Positions 18,093-26,989 of a stretch of DNA of 64,000 nt are shown piece by piece. Position 1 is the first letter of the stretch. Each line of letters starts with the position of its first letter. This DNA is from Streptomyces albus subsp. albus (lineage in GTDB: Bacteria; Actinomycetota; Actinomycetes; Streptomycetales; Streptomycetaceae): the NCBI RefSeq assembly GCF_000725885.1, contig NZ_JODR01000010.1, positions 174,722-238,721 of the forward strand, given 5' to 3'. Made by a program: the position numbers and the translations under genes. Below the pieces are notes generated by a model that saw nothing but the letters and a program-made list of their open reading frames with translations, did no database searches and was not told the DNA's origin.

Positions 18093-18284
18093 TCACCCGT
18101 CGCGCGCAGCGAGCCGTGCGGCGATCTCCTCGTCGGCGACGGCGATGGCGGCGTCGGCCCGCTGATACCAGATCTCACGCCGCGCCGGGGCCAGCCCTGC
18201 CCACGGATGGCGCTCGGCGCTGTGGCCGAGGGTGCTGTACAGGGCCCTCGCGTACCGCTCGCGGCGGGCGTCCTGGTCGGTCAC
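18093..18284 (-). CDS. Small conserved hypothetical protein, 63 aa
   Basis: A short charged, helical protein beginning VTDQDARRERYARAL and containing the conserved-looking segment RHPWAGLAPARREIWYQRADA. Similar small proteins occur in actinobacteria and their phages, with no assigned role. The GTG at 18284 has a GGAGG ribosome site nine bases upstream; the longer open frame beyond it is low-complexity and not likely coding. Confidence 0.65.
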   Translation of the reverse strand: MTDQDARRERYARALYSTLGHSAERHPWAGLAPARREIWYQRADAAIAVADEEIAARLAARDG

Positions 18285-18423
18285 TCGGGGGATCCTCCGT
18301 GTCGTGTCGTCACCGCGGACCGGTGGCGGCCGGGCCGCGCATCCGGGGCCGCCGGCCCGGGTGCAGGCTACATCGGTCACTGGGGAACGCATTGGGCGCG
18401 GGCCGCCACCCCGTCGCCGGGGC

Positions 18424-19122
18424 TCAGCCGATCCCGCGGGTCCGCGCGTTGGCCAGCAGGGCTTCGACACCGGCGAGGTCGAACGGGGTGAGGCGGCCGG
18501 CCTCAGCCGCGCGGTAGCCGCCGTTCGGGCTGCACATCAGGGGTCTGACCCCCGCGCTCGTGGTGACGCACTCGTACGCCGCCGCGGTGCCGTCGCCGTC
18601 CAGATCGCGATTGGGATGGTCCAGTCCCAGCGCGTGCAGCAGTTCGTGCGTCACGGTGTTGGCCAGGACGTGGGGTTCGATGTGGTACGTGCCGTCGAAG
18701 TACTCGCTGTCGATGGCCACGAGCCCGCCGCGGCCCAGTCCCCGGGGCTGGTGGGGGCAGGGAGCGCCCTGGCTCCAGCCGGGGGTGCCGGTCGGCCGGT
18801 ACATCTCGGTGAACTGGATGTGGTAGGCCGGGCCGCACCTGCGCGGGTCGCCCGGCTCGACACCGCCGATCCGCAACCGGAGGCCCACCGCGGCGAGCTG
18901 CCGTACGGCCGTGCCGAGGTAGGGCGCGTACCGCTCACGTATCGCCTCGGTCCGGAAGGTGACCGTGTAGGTCCTGACGGGTGACACGCTGGTGATGCCG
19001 ACGATCTCGGCGGCCTTCCAGCCCTCCCCCTCGGTCCGCACGCCGGCGGCGCCCGCCTGGGAGGTGGTCAGGACCGTCGCGGTGGCCACGGCCAGGGCGA
19101 TGGCGGTCAGCGGTCTGCGCAC
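18424..19122 (-). CDS. Secreted metzincin-like zinc protease
   Basis: 232 residues. Residues 1-26 form a signal peptide (MRRP, a hydrophobic core, then AGAAG). The extended zinc motif HELLHALGLDH (159-169) defines a metzincin/matrixin-type site, and a later Met within PLMCSPNGG could be the Met-turn. Four cysteines may form two disulphides. There is no recognised propeptide Cys switch. Transcription is separate from its neighbours. The protease call rests on the motif; the substrate is unknown. Confidence 0.85.
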   Translation of the reverse strand: MRRPLTAIALAVATATVLTTSQAGAAGVRTEGEGWKAAEIVGITSVSPVRTYTVTFRTEAIRERYAPYLGTAVRQLAAVGLRLRIGGVEPGDPRRCGPAYHIQFTEMYRPTGTPGWSQGAPCPHQPRGLGRGGLVAIDSEYFDGTYHIEPHVLANTVTHELLHALGLDHPNRDLDGDGTAAAYECVTTSAGVRPLMCSPNGGYRAAEAGRLTPFDLAGVEALLANARTRGIG

Positions 19123-19221
19123 GGGGACTCCTTGTTCAGTTGTGGGGGGTCACGCCGTGTGGACGTGCTGCGTCTGGGTTTTCACCAGTCAGACACACGA
19201 ACGCACGGAATGGTTACCTCC

Positions 19222-19554
19222 TCAACCGCGTTTTTCCCGGCCCCGGGCGGCGCGCTCCTGCGCGCGGCGGCGGCGCAGCACCACCAGATCGACGGCGGCC
19301 CCCAGCGCCAGCAGCCCGCAGACCGCCGCCAGCACGCTCAGCGCCCGGTCGCTCGGGGAGTCGTGCGGACCGGAGGCGGTGGCCCACCAGGCGAGCGCCG
19401 CCGCCGCGGCGGCGAAGAAGGGCAACCCGACGGACGAGAGCAGGGTGCGCAGCCACAGGTCGCTGCGTGCGGTGACCGGTTCCGTACCGGAGCGGGGGCG
19501 GCGGTGGCCGGGGTCGTCGTCCCGGTGCGGGCCGGTGCTGGGGGGCTGGGACAC
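19222..19554 (-). CDS. DUF6343 family small membrane protein
   Basis: 110 residues. A polar N-terminus with the DUF6343-type sequence GTEPVTARSDLWLR is followed by two transmembrane helices (about 36-58 and 68-92) and a basic C-terminal tail. Function unknown; the family is largely actinobacterial. Confidence 0.75.
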   Translation of the reverse strand: MSQPPSTGPHRDDDPGHRRPRSGTEPVTARSDLWLRTLLSSVGLPFFAAAAAALAWWATASGPHDSPSDRALSVLAAVCGLLALGAAVDLVVLRRRRAQERAARGREKRG

Positions 19555-19668
19555 GGGATCGCCTTTCGCCGGGTGGGCCTTCGCGCGAGGGGCCTGTGCA
19601 CCATGGTGGCCACCGCGCCGGGTGAGGGCGTCGACGACGCGCCAGATCCGTGCGGCAGGCGGGGGCTG

Positions 19669-19911
19669 TCACAGCCCCGGCAGCGGGTCCTGTTCGACGT
19701 CGCGCACGGGCGGCGGCGGGGCGGTGCGCAGCGCTAGCTTGTGCCGGCAGTCCGGGCCCAGGCCCCACAGTCGGGAGGCGCGGTCGCGCAGCGGCTGGCC
19801 GCACATGCGGCACAGCACCCGGCGGCCCGGGGTGGCTTCACCGCCGGGGAGCACGGCGGACTCGGCCTCGTCCTCCCGGCCCGCCGCCTGCGCCGCGTCG
19901 TCCCCGGTCAT
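19669..19911 (-). CDS. DUF6011-type small zinc-binding protein
   Basis: 80 residues. The core CRMCGQPLRDRASRLWGLGPDCRHK (given here only by its start: two Cys in CRMC and a later DC followed by H) is a probable treble-clef zinc site at residues 34-56, typical of DUF6011 proteins. The ATG at 19911 has a purine-rich ribosome site; the longer open frame would run through unrelated sequence. Role unknown. Confidence 0.7.
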   Translation of the reverse strand: MTGDDAAQAAGREDEAESAVLPGGEATPGRRVLCRMCGQPLRDRASRLWGLGPDCRHKLALRTAPPPPVRDVEQDPLPGL

Positions 19912-20047
19912 CCGCCTTGCCCCCTTCCGTGCGCCGGCAGGCACCGTACCAGCGTGGCACTCGCCCGGAGTAGTCCGAAATGCGCTGCCTGTGCCGACCC
20001 ACACACCGTGGAGGTGGAGACAACAGCTACCTTTCATGGGAGCGAAC

Positions 20048-20260
20048 ATGCGTATTCGTACCGCTGTCGCAGCCGGCGCCCTCGGCGCCATGGCCCTGTT
20101 CGCCGGGACGGCAGGCACCGCAACGGCCACAGAACGGGGTGGTGACCCCCACCCCCAGCACATCCACAACGACCCGGACGTGGTGGATGCCACGCTCTGC
20201 GGCAACCAGATCATCGCAGTGCTGGCCAACGCCACAGGCGTCTGCAAGAACAACAACTGA
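20048..20260 (+). CDS. Small secreted protein with a CGN...C core
   Basis: 70 residues: a signal peptide (MRIRTAVAAGALGAM to about residue 28), a short His/Asp-rich linker and a C-terminal segment TLCGNQIIAVLANATGVC. The spacing of CGN and the second Cys recalls the amyloid-forming core of chaplins but is shorter and lacks the Gly-Asn repeats, so chaplin identity is not claimed. ATG 20048 has GGGAGCG just upstream. A strong hairpin terminator follows. Confidence 0.75.
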   Translation: MRIRTAVAAGALGAMALFAGTAGTATATERGGDPHPQHIHNDPDVVDATLCGNQIIAVLANATGVCKNNN

Positions 20261-20288
20261 TCCGGACATCCGGCTCGTCGGCCGTCGG

Positions 20289-20321
20289 ACCCCGCCGCCC
20301 GTTGCCAGCGGGCGGCGGGGT
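20289..20321 (+). terminator. Hairpin terminator after the small secreted protein gene
   Basis: Positions 20290-20301 and 20309-20320 are perfect 12-base GC-rich reverse complements with a 7-base loop, extended by an A-T pair and followed by TTCC. Confidence 0.85.
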
Positions 20322-20426
20322 TCCGTCGGTCCGGAGCGGCACCAGCCGGCGGCCGGGCCGCCGGGACGGCCGTACCGGCGGGGCGACCGCCGTGCCGGGC
20401 GGGACCCCCGCTGCCACACTGGCCGC

Positions 20427-20702
20427 ATGGAGAACTTCTACCGTGGCCCGGCGATCCTGCTGACCGGCGCCGCCGAGGTCCCCGTCGACGCGGCGCTCTA
20501 CACGGAGACGACCGGCCCCGGGACCGCGTGGTCCGGCACCATCAGACCGGAGGGCAGTCAGCCGCTGTGGGTCGAACTGGAGGGTGACTCCGCACGGCTG
20601 CGGCTCGCCGACGGCCGCGTCGGCCGTATCACCATCCTGGGCAGCGGCTTCGGCACGGTGCAGGTCAACGGCGAAGGGCCCCTCCCGGCCAACCCCGCCT
20701 GA
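20427..20702 (+). CDS. Small beta-rich hypothetical protein, 91 aa
   Basis: Opens MENFYRGPAILL and is predicted as a small beta barrel with alternating strands; the start resembles DUF4873-type domains but the match is weak. There are no catalytic motifs, signal peptide or membrane segment. CACACT at 20415-20420 lies exactly six bases before the ATG, suggesting a leaderless mRNA. The gene stands alone between a terminator and a transporter. Confidence 0.65.
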   Translation: MENFYRGPAILLTGAAEVPVDAALYTETTGPGTAWSGTIRPEGSQPLWVELEGDSARLRLADGRVGRITILGSGFGTVQVNGEGPLPANPA

Positions 20703-20784
20703 ACCGACCGGCCTTGCCGGTGCCCTGCGGCACGACCATGGTCGAGGAGGGACGTCACCTCCCAGGTGGAAATCCACGCCCGGC

Positions 20785-20802
20785 GTACTCCCCTGGGGGT
20801 AC
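20785..20802. promoter_or_regulatory. Palindrome resembling a CsoR-type operator
   Basis: GTACTCCCCTGGGGGTAC is an 18-base near-perfect palindrome (one G-T pair) lying about 95 bases before the DMT transporter gene. It resembles the TACCC-spacer-GGGTA pattern of Streptomyces CsoR copper-responsive operators. No CsoR gene is in the window, so the assignment is tentative. Nothing else stands out in 20703-20897. Confidence 0.35.
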
Positions 20803-20897
20803 GGAAAGACGCTCCCGCCAGGTGACGACAGACGTCCGCCGATGCGGAATCGTGAGGGCATGAACACGATGCCCGACCCGGACCCGGCGGCCCGGAC

Positions 20898-22088
20898 ATG
20901 AGTGCGCTCACCGCGGCGGTGCTGTTGTCGCTGGTCTCCGCCGTCAGCTACGCCCTTGCCGCGATCGTGCAGGAACGGCTCGCCGCCACGACGGCGCCCA
21001 GCCGGTGGGGACTGCTGCGCTCCGGCACCTGGTGGACGGCCGCCGTGCTGCAAGGCGTCGGCGCGCTGCTGCACGTGGTGGCGCTGGGGCTGGGGCCGCT
21101 GACGGTCGTCCAGCCGCTCGGCGTGCTCACCCTCGTGCTGGCCGCGCCGATGGCGGCCCTGCTGGTCCGCCGTCCGGTGACCCCGGCGGCATGGCGCGGC
21201 ATCGTCCTGGTGTCGGCGGGGCTGGCCGGCATCCTCCTGCTCACCGGTGACGCGGGCGCCGGCACCCTGAGCGGCGACGGCCAACTCGTCCTCGCCGCAG
21301 CCGTCCTGGGCTCCCTGGCGCTGCTGGTGGGCACGGCGGCCGTGGCCCGGCGCACCGGGCACGGCAGTCCGGGCCGGCGGGCCCTGGCGCTGCGGAGCGT
21401 GTCGCTGGCGCTGGCCGCCGGTGTGGCCTACGGCGCCGGCTCGGTCTTCATGAAGACGCTCGCCGGCAGCTGGATGTCGTCCCCGCTGACGGCCACGGTG
21501 CCGCTGACGGCGCTCACGGTGCTGCTGGCCGCGGCCGGCCTCGCCACCTCGCAGGCCTCCTACCGGGACGGCGGACTGGCGACACCGCTGGCCACGGCCA
21601 CCGTGGCCAATCCGGTGGTCGCGGCCCTGGCCGGTATCGCCCTGCTGGGCGAGGGTTTCCGGTACGGCACGACGGGTGGGGTGCTGGCGCTCCTGGCGAG
21701 CACGGTGGCCACCTGGGGACTGGTCGTGCTGACGTTCGACGGTGTACGGCAGAAGGCGGCCGACACCTCGCCCGCCACCCGCTCCCGGGCCCACGGCCGG
21801 CGCGGCGTCTCCGAGCCGGAAGAGGCGGGCGCCGCCGTACCCGAGCAGGGCCGCGGAAAGCGGACACCGAGCCCGCGGGCCCCGGAGCCGTCCGAGCGGC
21901 CCGGCCCCAAGACCACGGAGAACACGGAACCGCCCCGGCGCACGGGCGGGTACGGGGAGCCGGGCCGCCCGCCGGGCCCGGAGTTCGCGATACGGCGGGC
22001 GCCGGAGGCGGAGGCCCGGCCCTCCGTGCCGCCGCTGCCTCGCTGCGGGAGCGTCCCGGTGGGAAGCCGTCCGGTGCCCACCCCCTGA
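20898..22088 (+). CDS. DMT-type membrane transporter with charged C-terminal tail
   Basis: 396 residues with about nine to ten hydrophobic helices in residues 1-285, including GLGPLTVVQPLGVLTLVLAA and a second-repeat counterpart GGLATPLATATVANPVVAAL. This resembles NIPA/EamA-like transporters of actinobacteria. The last 110 residues are Pro/Arg/Glu-rich and probably cytoplasmic and disordered. Substrate unknown. A CsoR-like palindrome lies upstream. Confidence 0.85.
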   Translation: MSALTAAVLLSLVSAVSYALAAIVQERLAATTAPSRWGLLRSGTWWTAAVLQGVGALLHVVALGLGPLTVVQPLGVLTLVLAAPMAALLVRRPVTPAAWRGIVLVSAGLAGILLLTGDAGAGTLSGDGQLVLAAAVLGSLALLVGTAAVARRTGHGSPGRRALALRSVSLALAAGVAYGAGSVFMKTLAGSWMSSPLTATVPLTALTVLLAAAGLATSQASYRDGGLATPLATATVANPVVAALAGIALLGEGFRYGTTGGVLALLASTVATWGLVVLTFDGVRQKAADTSPATRSRAHGRRGVSEPEEAGAAVPEQGRGKRTPSPRAPEPSERPGPKTTENTEPPRRTGGYGEPGRPPGPEFAIRRAPEAEARPSVPPLPRCGSVPVGSRPVPTP

Positions 22089-22159
22089 CCCCCCGTCCGG
22101 ACTCGACCGCTGACCTGACTCCCCATCGGGACTCGGCCGCTGCCCTCTCCTGCGACCCC

Positions 22160-22262
22160 GGCGAGGAACACGGCACGCGCGGCGCGAAGCACGCGACTCG
22201 GCACGCGCGGCCGGTCACAGCACGAGCGGCCGGGCACAGCACGCGCGGCCCGGCACGACCGT
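22160..22262. repeat. Degenerate GCACGCGCGGC repeats in a 387-base gap
   Basis: The gap 22089-22475 between the DMT transporter and lnt contains five or more imperfect copies of an 11-14-base GCACGCGCGGC unit between about 22160 and 22262, then GGCGCACTCCGCCGG-like copies to about 22380. No credible gene or terminator is seen. Confidence 0.6.
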
Positions 22263-22475
22263 CGGACACCGGCAGCGTCTCCCCGGGCGGCAATGCGGCG
22301 CACTCCGCCGGGACCGCCCTGCCCGGGTGCGGCGCGCGCGGCGCACTCCGCCGGACCCCGTGCGGCGCACGCGGCGGATGGCGGAACGTGCCGTGCCCGT
22401 CCCGTATGCCCCCTCGCCCCCTCGCGCGCCCTGCTTCACACTGGTGGGCGGAGTTCCGGATGAAGGAGGCAGGGC

Positions 22476-24011
22476 ATGCGCCCGTTGCCGGATTCCCGCT
22501 GGGCACGCTGGGTGCTGCCCGTGCCGGCGGGTGCCGTGCCCGTGCTGGCGTTTCCGGCACCGTCCCTGTGGTGGCTGGCGTATGTCGCGCTGGTGCCGTG
22601 GCTGCTGCTGTTGCGCGCGGCCCCCACTCCGCGGGCCGCCGCGCTGAGCGGCTGGCTGGGCGGTACGGGCTTCATGCTGGCGATGCACCACTGGCTGATG
22701 CCGAACCTGCATGTGTTCATCGTCGTGCTCGCCGCACTGCTGGGGCTGTTGTGGCTGCCGTGGGGCTGGCTCGTCCACCGGCTGCTGGCGGGGACGCCGG
22801 GTGCCGGGCGGCTGTGGGCGGCCGTGCTGCTGGTGCCCTCGTGCTGGCTGCTGGCGGAGCTGGTCAGATCGTGGGAGTACCTGGGCGGGCCGTGGGGGCT
22901 GCTGGGGGCGAGCCAGTGGCAGGTGGCGCCAGCGTTGCGGCTGGCGTCGGTGGGCGGGGTGTGGCTGCTGAGCTTCCTGGTGGTGGCGGTGAACACCGCG
23001 CTGGCCGCGCTGCTGACCACGCCCCACGCCCGCAGGGGCGCCCTGGTGGCGCTGCTGGGCGCCGCCGTCCTCACGGGTGCGGTGTGGACGTGGGCGCCCC
23101 GTCCGCAGCCGGACGGCAGCGCACGGATCGCGGTGGTGCAGATCGGGGAGACCGGCTCGCGCAAGGAACGGTTCGAGCGCGGCGAGGAGCTGACCCGCCG
23201 TCTGGCCGGCCGCGAACCGGACCTGATCGTGTGGGGAGAGAGCAGCGTCGGCTACGACCTGCGCAGCCATCCGTCGCTGGAGCGCCGGCTCACCGCGCTG
23301 TCGCGGCTGACGGGCGCGCCGCTGCTGGTGAACGTGGACTCCCGGCGCAGCGACCGGCCCGGCATCTTCAAGAGTTCGGTGCTCGTGGACGACAACGGGG
23401 TGACCGGGCAGCGGTACGACAAGATGCGGCTGGTGCCGTTCGGCGAGTACATCCCCGCCCGGTCACTGCTGGGCTGGGCCACCTCGGTCGGACGGGCCGC
23501 CGGTGAGGACCGGCAGCGCGGGCAGCGGCCGGTGGTGATGCGGGCCGACGGGCTGCGGTTCGGCCCCCTGATCTGCTTCGAGACGGCGTTCCCCGACATG
23601 AGCAGGCACCTCACCGACATGGGCGCGCGGGTGCTGGTGGCCCAGTCGTCGACCTCCACCTTCCAGCACAGTTGGGCGCCTCAGCAGCACGCCTCGCTGG
23701 CGGCGCTGCGGGCGGCCGAGACGGGGCGTCCCATGGTGCACGCGACGCTGACGGGGGTCAGCGCCTCGTTCGGGCCCGAGGGGGAGCGCGCGGGGCAACC
23801 GCTGGGCACGGACGCCAGTGCGGTACGGCTGACGAAGGTGCCGCTGGCGACGGGGACGACGCTGTACGTGTGGTTCGGGGACTGGCCGCTGCTCGCGGCG
23901 GTGGCCGCGCTGGTGGTCTACGCGGCGCTGGAGGGGTCGCGGACGGTGCGCGGCCGACGGCACGCCGAGCGGGTGAGTACGGTCAGCGTGTCCGTTCCCG
24001 TACATCGGTGA
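22476..24011 (+). CDS. lnt: Apolipoprotein N-acyltransferase
   Basis: 511 residues. It transfers an acyl chain to the N-terminal Cys of lipoproteins in the membrane. Six to seven transmembrane helices span residues 1-210, followed by an extracytoplasmic nitrilase domain with the complete triad: E255 in WGESSVG, K316 in YDKMRLVPFGEYIP and C367 in LICFETAFP; a final helix lies at about 465-490. Streptomyces encodes Lnt although Gram-positive. The 3' end overlaps the convergent oxidoreductase gene by 29 bases. Confidence 0.93.
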   Translation: MRPLPDSRWARWVLPVPAGAVPVLAFPAPSLWWLAYVALVPWLLLLRAAPTPRAAALSGWLGGTGFMLAMHHWLMPNLHVFIVVLAALLGLLWLPWGWLVHRLLAGTPGAGRLWAAVLLVPSCWLLAELVRSWEYLGGPWGLLGASQWQVAPALRLASVGGVWLLSFLVVAVNTALAALLTTPHARRGALVALLGAAVLTGAVWTWAPRPQPDGSARIAVVQIGETGSRKERFERGEELTRRLAGREPDLIVWGESSVGYDLRSHPSLERRLTALSRLTGAPLLVNVDSRRSDRPGIFKSSVLVDDNGVTGQRYDKMRLVPFGEYIPARSLLGWATSVGRAAGEDRQRGQRPVVMRADGLRFGPLICFETAFPDMSRHLTDMGARVLVAQSSTSTFQHSWAPQQHASLAALRAAETGRPMVHATLTGVSASFGPEGERAGQPLGTDASAVRLTKVPLATGTTLYVWFGDWPLLAAVAALVVYAALEGSRTVRGRRHAERVSTVSVSVPVHR

Positions 24012-24888
24012 CGATCCGTTCGCACAGCTCGTGGGTGCGCAACGCGTCCTGCGCCGAGAGGGTCCGGCCGTCGCGTACGGCGTCCAGAAAGGCCAGGACG
24101 CACTGTTCGATGCCGCGCTGACGGGCGACGGGCACCCAGTCGCCGCGGCGGCGGACACTGGGCTGCCCCTTGTGGTCCACGACCTCGGCCAGGTCCCGCA
24201 CCTCGCGTTTGGTGTCCTGCCCGGAGACCTCCAGCCGCTCCTCGGCCGACCCGGACAGCCGGTTCATGATCCCGATCGCGGTGAAGCCGTCACCGGCGAG
24301 GTGGAGCACCAGGTGGTGCAGCAGCCCGTCGGCCACGCGGGCGGTGACGTCGATGTGGTCCGGCTGCCCGGGAGCCAGGAAGCGGAGGGTGTCGACGACG
24401 TGGATGAAGTCGTCCAGGACCATCCGGCGCGGTTCCTCGGGAAGGCCGACCCGGTTCTTCTGGAGGACGATCAGATCTCTCGGGTGCTCCAGGCACTGGG
24501 CGTAGCCGGGGGCGTGGCGCCGGTTGAAGCCGACGGCGAGGCTGGTGCCGTGGCGCTCGGCGCGTTCCACCAGGTCCCGCGAGGCGGCCAGGTCGTAGGC
24601 GAGCGGCTTGTCGACGTAGGTGGGTATGCGGGCGTCCAGCAGTCTGCGCACCAGTTCGGGGTGGGCGTCGGTGGCGGCGTGCACGAACGCGGCGTCGGGC
24701 CGGGCAGCCAGCAGTCCGTCGAGACCGGTGTGCCGGTGGGCGGCCGGCACCCGGTGGGCGGCGCCGACGGCCTCCAGAGTCGCGGGGTTCCGGGTCACGA
24801 GGTGCGGCTCCAGGCCGGGCTGGGCCATCAGGACCGGCAGATACGCCTTCTTGGCGATGTCACCGAGTCCGATCACACCGATTCTCAT
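23983..24888 (-). CDS. Gfo/Idh/MocA family oxidoreductase
   Basis: 301 residues. The N-terminal NAD(P)-binding Rossmann fold starts MRIGVIGLGDIAKKAYLPVL, and the conserved DKPLA motif (YVDKPLAYDL) lies near residue 95. The C-terminal alpha/beta substrate domain includes GFNRRHAPGY. The substrate, probably a sugar or inositol derivative, is unknown. The ATG at 24888 has AGGGAGGG five bases upstream. The stop lies inside the convergent lnt gene. Confidence 0.9.
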   Translation of the reverse strand: MRIGVIGLGDIAKKAYLPVLMAQPGLEPHLVTRNPATLEAVGAAHRVPAAHRHTGLDGLLAARPDAAFVHAATDAHPELVRRLLDARIPTYVDKPLAYDLAASRDLVERAERHGTSLAVGFNRRHAPGYAQCLEHPRDLIVLQKNRVGLPEEPRRMVLDDFIHVVDTLRFLAPGQPDHIDVTARVADGLLHHLVLHLAGDGFTAIGIMNRLSGSAEERLEVSGQDTKREVRDLAEVVDHKGQPSVRRRGDWVPVARQRGIEQCVLAFLDAVRDGRTLSAQDALRTHELCERIVTDVRERTR

Positions 24889-25127
24889 CCGGCCCTCCCT
24901 CGTCGCCGCAACGTCGACCGCGCGTGCGCAGCATACGTGCGCCGCACCGGGCATCGGGCGGCGCTCCCCCTCCGGTACGCGCCCGGTCGCCGGCGACGGA
25001 CGTGCGGTGTCCGCTCGTGGCAGGGGATGCGGGAGGGCGCCGGTGAGCGGTGGCTGGGCAGCGCCGGGACGTACGGACGGCTGCCTGGGGGTTGGCCCCT
25101 CGCCGCGCTCGGCGGCAGGATGACCGG

Positions 25128-25679
25128 ATGGTTTCGGAAAACGGACAAGCAAACGCCGGACCCCCTATGACCGCCAGCGGCCTCCCGATGCCCGGTGGGA
25201 CGGGCGGTGAGAGGGAGTTGCTGAAGCAGTGGCTCGACCTCCACCGCGCCACCCTGGCGGCCAAGTGCGAGGGGCTGAGCGACGAGCAGCTGCGCCGCAC
25301 CTCGGCGCCGCCCTCCGGTCTGACGCTGCTCGGCCTGGTGCGCCACCTGGCGAATGTGGAGCGCCATTGGTTCCGGCGGATGTGGAGGGACGAGGACTCG
25401 GCGCCCCTCTACTGCACCGAGACCGACCGCGCGCTCGGCTTCGTGGTCACCGAGGCCGACACCGGTGCGGAGGCGCTGGCGGTCTGGCGCCGCGAGGTGG
25501 ACCGGGCGCGGAAGGCGGCGGCGGAACGGGCGTTGGACGAGGTGGCGGTCCACCCGCGGCGCACCGACTGGCAGACCTCGCTGCGCTGGATGTATCTGCA
25601 CATGATCGGGGAGTACGCACGGCACAACGGCCACGCCGACCTGCTGCGGGAGCGCATCGACGGGGCCACCGGATTCTGA
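25128..25679 (+). CDS. DinB-fold protein (DUF664)
   Basis: 183 residues forming a predicted four-helix DinB/YfiT bundle. Metal-ligand histidines appear in GLVRHLANVERHWF and in the C-terminal WMYLHMIGEYARHNGHADLLRE, the typical DUF664 ending. Some relatives are mycothiol- or bacillithiol-dependent transferases. CAGGAT ends exactly six bases before the ATG, so translation is probably leaderless. Confidence 0.88.
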   Translation: MVSENGQANAGPPMTASGLPMPGGTGGERELLKQWLDLHRATLAAKCEGLSDEQLRRTSAPPSGLTLLGLVRHLANVERHWFRRMWRDEDSAPLYCTETDRALGFVVTEADTGAEALAVWRREVDRARKAAAERALDEVAVHPRRTDWQTSLRWMYLHMIGEYARHNGHADLLRERIDGATGF

Positions 25680-25771
25680 CCCCCAAGGGGTCAGCCCCGG
25701 GCCGCCGCGATCACTCCTGCGGGGACTTCACAGCGCGACCGGGACTGGGAAGAGTTGCCGGGGTGTCACGG

Positions 25772-26308
25772 ATGACGAAAGCCATGGCAGTCGCCGGGGT
25801 GGCGCTCTCGGCCGCGACGGGATGCATGACCGTCTCAGGAGACCCGGGGTCACCCGGTCGCGGGCCCTCGTCCCACCACTCCCCCGCCTCCGAGCACGGC
25901 GAGGCACCACGCCGCGAGGGGCGGTCCCCGGCCAGGGACTCCCTCCCGCCCGGCGGTGCGGGAAAGGACGCCGACCGGCGCGGCGACGCCGGCGCGGGGA
26001 ACGGGAACGCTCCGCACACCCGGAAGGAGGCGCCCGCTCCGGACGGTCCGGCCGCGCGCCCGGGTGCGGGTACGGCGCCGCGGCAGGCGCCGCTCCCCCG
26101 GACACGGCGTCAGCCGCCGCACGGCACGCAGCCCGGCCAGCCGGGCGGACGCCACGGCCCCGAGGACGGTGGCGGCGCGCGCGAGCGCCATGGGCGCGGG
26201 CTGGGTCCGGGGACCGATCCCCGCCTGTGTGAGCTGGGCCGGGCGTGGGGCCGATGGGACGCCGACAGCGCGGAGGCCAGGCTCTGCCGCTCCGCCTACG
26301 GCAGATGA
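25772..26308 (+). CDS. Low-complexity secreted lipoprotein-like protein
   Basis: 178 residues. A short hydrophobic leader with AATGC suggests lipidation at Cys18, although the -3 residue is Ala rather than the usual Leu. The rest is Gly/Pro/Arg/His-rich and largely disordered, ending in a short ordered segment DPRLCELGRAWGRWD with two cysteines. A start three codons earlier (GTG 25763) is possible. The 3' end overlaps the convergent TPR-like gene by 13 bases. Function unknown. Confidence 0.55.
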   Translation: MTKAMAVAGVALSAATGCMTVSGDPGSPGRGPSSHHSPASEHGEAPRREGRSPARDSLPPGGAGKDADRRGDAGAGNGNAPHTRKEAPAPDGPAARPGAGTAPRQAPLPRTRRQPPHGTQPGQPGGRHGPEDGGGARERHGRGLGPGTDPRLCELGRAWGRWDADSAEARLCRSAYGR

Positions 26309-26835
26309 CCGGCGCCGCCGTCGCCGTCGAGGGGTCCGCCCGGGGCGGCGGCGCCGTCGGAGAGCTGCTTCTCCAGCCGTTCGACGGCCGCGCGGACGCC
26401 CTGCCCGTAGGCGTCTGCGGCGAGCGCTGCCAGCTTCTCCCTGGCCCGTGCCAGCGCGCTGCGGGCCGCGTCCTCGTTCCCGAGCCGGGCGTGACCGGCG
26501 GCGACGTTCAGGTGCAGTGACGGGTAGAGGGAGCGGACGGCGAGCTGGTGCTCACCGCCTTGCCGGTGACCGTCGTGCAGGGCGTCGGCCGCGGCGAGGG
26601 CCCGCAGGTCCCATGCGAGCTCGTCGGCCGGGTCGTCCTGGGTGTCGGCCATGTAGTGCGCGATGGTGCACCGGTGGAAGAGGTCGGCGTCCGGGTCCGT
26701 CTCCTGCCACAGGGCGGCGAAGCGGTTTCTGGCCTCCTCCCGGTCGCCGCCGCGGTGCAGCATGATGGCCTGGCCGATTCTGACCATCGTCGCGTCCTCC
26801 GCGCCGTGGGGCGCGTCCTGCTGGGGCTCCGCCAC
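26296..26835 (-). CDS. TPR-like helical-repeat protein
   Basis: 179 residues, almost wholly helical, with tetratricopeptide-like pairs such as GDREEARNRFAALW and GNEDAARSALARAREKL. No enzymatic motif. Probably a scaffold or interaction protein. It is conserved-looking and well behaved in codon use, unlike its low-complexity convergent neighbour. Confidence 0.75.
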   Translation of the reverse strand: MAEPQQDAPHGAEDATMVRIGQAIMLHRGGDREEARNRFAALWQETDPDADLFHRCTIAHYMADTQDDPADELAWDLRALAAADALHDGHRQGGEHQLAVRSLYPSLHLNVAAGHARLGNEDAARSALARAREKLAALAADAYGQGVRAAVERLEKQLSDGAAAPGGPLDGDGGAGHLP

Positions 26836-26989
26836 GAGGGCTCCTCCCGTTCGCCGTGTCTCCGTCGCCGCTCCGGCCGCGCCGCCACGTTCGGCCGTGC
26901 CGCCGGGGGTTTCATCAGGTTTTGTCCAATGACGACGCTAGCGGCAGGCACCGACAATGGCGGTCACCCCGGGAGGAGCCCGGCGCGGC

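Noticed and set aside
18992..20260. 422-codon plus-strand frame ending at the small secreted protein
   Set aside because: Only the last 71 codons have a ribosome site and signal peptide; the upstream part is the antisense of three minus-strand genes.
22089..22475. Possible CRISPR-like array in the repeated GCACGCGCGGC stretch
   Set aside because: Copies are too short and irregular, with no unique spacers of constant length and no cas genes in the window.
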